Of a stretch of DNA of 64,000 nt, positions 62,828-64,000 are shown piece by piece. This stretch comes from Sphingopyxis lindanitolerans (lineage in GTDB: Bacteria > Pseudomonadota > Alphaproteobacteria > Sphingomonadales > Sphingomonadaceae). The notes below the pieces were generated by a model. The model was given only the letters and a program-made list of their open reading frames with translations. It had not been told where the DNA came from and did not search any database. Location: NCBI RefSeq assembly GCF_002993885.1, contig NZ_CM009578.1, forward strand, positions 2,393,751 through 2,457,750, given 5' to 3'. Each line of letters begins with the position of its first letter. Position 1 is the first letter of the stretch. The position numbers and the translations under genes were made by a program.

Positions 62828-63733
62828 TCAGCCGGGCGGCGCTTCGTCCGCCATCAGGGCCATCAACCGGTCGAGCGGCCCGGCGACAGCATGGATCGTT
62901 CGCGTCGACACCTTGGTATAGAGCGCGGTCGTCTACAGCTTGCTGTGGCCAAGCAGGACCTGGATCACGCGGATATCGACGTCTTGCTCAAGCAGGTGGG
63001 TCGCGAAGCTGTGGCGCAACGTGTGCAGACTGACGCGCTTGCGGATGCCGGCGACCTCGGCAGCCTCCTGAACCGCGCGGTGCAGCTGCCGCGTCGAGAC
63101 CGGATCGGTGTAGCTGCGCCCTGGGAACAGCCAGCCATGGGGCAGCATGACGTTGCGCCGCTTGCCCTCGCGCCACCACATCCGGAGCAGCTCCAGCAAC
63201 TGCGGCGAGAGCATGGCATTGCGGTCCTTGCGTCCCTTGCCCTGCTCGACGCGGATCAGCATGCGGGTGCTGTCGATATCATCGACCTTCAGGTGCGCGA
63301 CCTCCGACACACGGAGGCCCGCGCCATAGGCAACACCGAGTGCCGCCTTGAACTTGATGCCGGGCGCCGCTTCGAGAAGCTTCGCCGCTTCATCGACACT
63401 GAGCACATCGGGCAGCTTGCGCGGATTACGGGTGATGACGAGAGAACACGCCAGATCCCGCCGCCCGAGAGTCCCGGCGAACAGGAAACGCAAAGCTGAG
63501 ACGGCGCCGTTGATGGTCGACGCGCTGACGCCCTTCTCGTGCTGATATAGCTGGAAGCGCCGGAGATCTTCGGCCGTTGCCGTATCAGGAGGACGCCCAA
63601 GAAATGCGGCGAAGCGTCGGACGTGGCGAATATAGTCTTGCTGGGTGTGCCGACCCAGGCCGCGCATCAGCATATCATGCTGCATACGCTGGCGAAGCGG
63701 GGTGACGGGGGTGTCGGTCGTAACAATAGTCAT
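62828..63733 (-). pseudogene. Tyrosine recombinase with a premature stop before the catalytic Tyr
   Basis: 266 residues are translated before TAG at 62933-62935. The N-terminal SAM-like domain and catalytic Arg (YGAGLRVSEV), HTLRHSFATHLL and LLGHSKL are intact. In the same frame after the stop come TTALYTKVSTRTIHAVAGPL and a natural stop at 62828. The nucleophilic Tyr (ALYTK) is therefore lost. CAG to TAG is the simplest change. The protein may still bind DNA. Confidence 0.85.
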
Positions 63734-64000
63734 GACATGCTCCTCTTCGTTGAAGGAGCTCCATGATCGGCCTACCGCGCCGCCTTGCTCAACGTCCGTG
63801 TACCTTCCCCACCTCAGGCCCGGCGCCAGTCCCGCGAAGCGGGTTCGTCCTTCAGGCGCAATGCTGCAGCCTCTGCGCCGCCTTGCGTTCGGTGGGCATC
63901 ATCGAACGCGGCAAGCCGCCCTTGTGTGCGGCCGATCGAAAGGGATTATTAGCTACAGTAGCGCGACTTCGCATCCACGGAAAAGAATTGGGGGACCGGA
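63734..64000. other. Upstream end of the IS91-type element
   Basis: 267 bases to the window end. It contains a hairpin CCCGCGAAGCGGG near 63832 and probably the terminal (ter) end of the element. No gene recognised. Confidence 0.4.

Larger units (their letters stand above)
61629..63733. mobile_element. IS91-type rolling-circle element with a tyrosine recombinase gene
   Basis: A transposase and an upstream tyrosine recombinase, both on the minus strand and only 4 bases apart, form the two-gene arrangement known for several IS91-group elements. Both genes are disrupted, so the element is probably not able to move by itself. Ends cannot be set from sequence alone, since IS91 has no long terminal inverted repeats. 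Confidence 0.8.

Noticed and set aside
1..64000. CRISPR array or cas genes
   Set aside because: No regularly spaced direct repeats of CRISPR length; the 33660/33691 pair is only two units and promoter-placed.

Overview
The window looks like the chromosome of an alphaproteobacterium of the order Sphingomonadales (Sphingopyxis/Sphingomonas type). This rests on the very GC-rich core genes, the TonB-ExbB-ExbD-ExbD operon, the TonB-dependent receptor, the style of the lipoproteins, and short GC-rich hairpin repeats typical of such genomes. No 16S gene is present, so the genus is an inference.

Layout. (1) 1-1.9 kb, core: end of hisN, a GFA-family protein, then rpmI-rplT with a strong terminator. 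(2) 2.0-36.1 kb, accessory: a catabolic island of about 25 genes in at least eight transcription units. It encodes an Atg22-like MFS carrier, a ThDP enzyme, an SDR, a tandem nitrilase-fold protein, two flavin monooxygenases, an M24 hydrolase, a complete Dpp/Opp-type ABC importer, two GntR/UTRA regulators, a LeuC-LeuD-type hydro-lyase, an aldehyde dehydrogenase, a second MFS carrier, a class III CoA-transferase, an HMG-CoA-lyase-like aldolase, an isochorismatase-fold amidohydrolase, two PuuE-like deacetylases, a methyltransferase, a TonB-dependent receptor and an Asp/Glu-racemase-fold enzyme. (3) 36.9-59.4 kb, core: tRNA-Glu, recJ, two bPH2 membrane proteins, an alkylsulfatase, glpX, hom, the tonB-exbB-exbD-exbD operon, RlpA, SodC, MFS, LMW-PTP, ThpR, Bax-inhibitor-1, GST, a CinA-type protein and a transglutaminase. 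(4) 59.7-64 kb: a patchwork of truncated genes (DUF736, ParB, P-type ATPase, possible acyl-CoA synthetase) followed by an IS91-type element whose transposase is frameshifted and whose recombinase has a premature stop.

How the island may work (inference). The receptor, with energy from the core TonB/Exb system, and the ABC importer would bring in an amide- or imide-containing compound. The monooxygenases, nitrilase-fold protein, M24 enzyme, PuuE-like proteins and isochorismatase-fold amidohydrolase would oxidise it and open C-N bonds to give a dicarboxylate. The racemase-fold enzyme, LeuCD-type dehydratase, CoA-transferase and HMGL-like lyase would then isomerise or decarboxylate, hydrate, activate and cleave it to central metabolites. 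The cluster matches no pathway I can name. A recurring 18-bp AT-rich motif (TTGTAT followed by a loosely conserved half) lies ahead of most island transcription units, which suggests one GntR-controlled regulon. This island is the best candidate in the window for an undescribed system.
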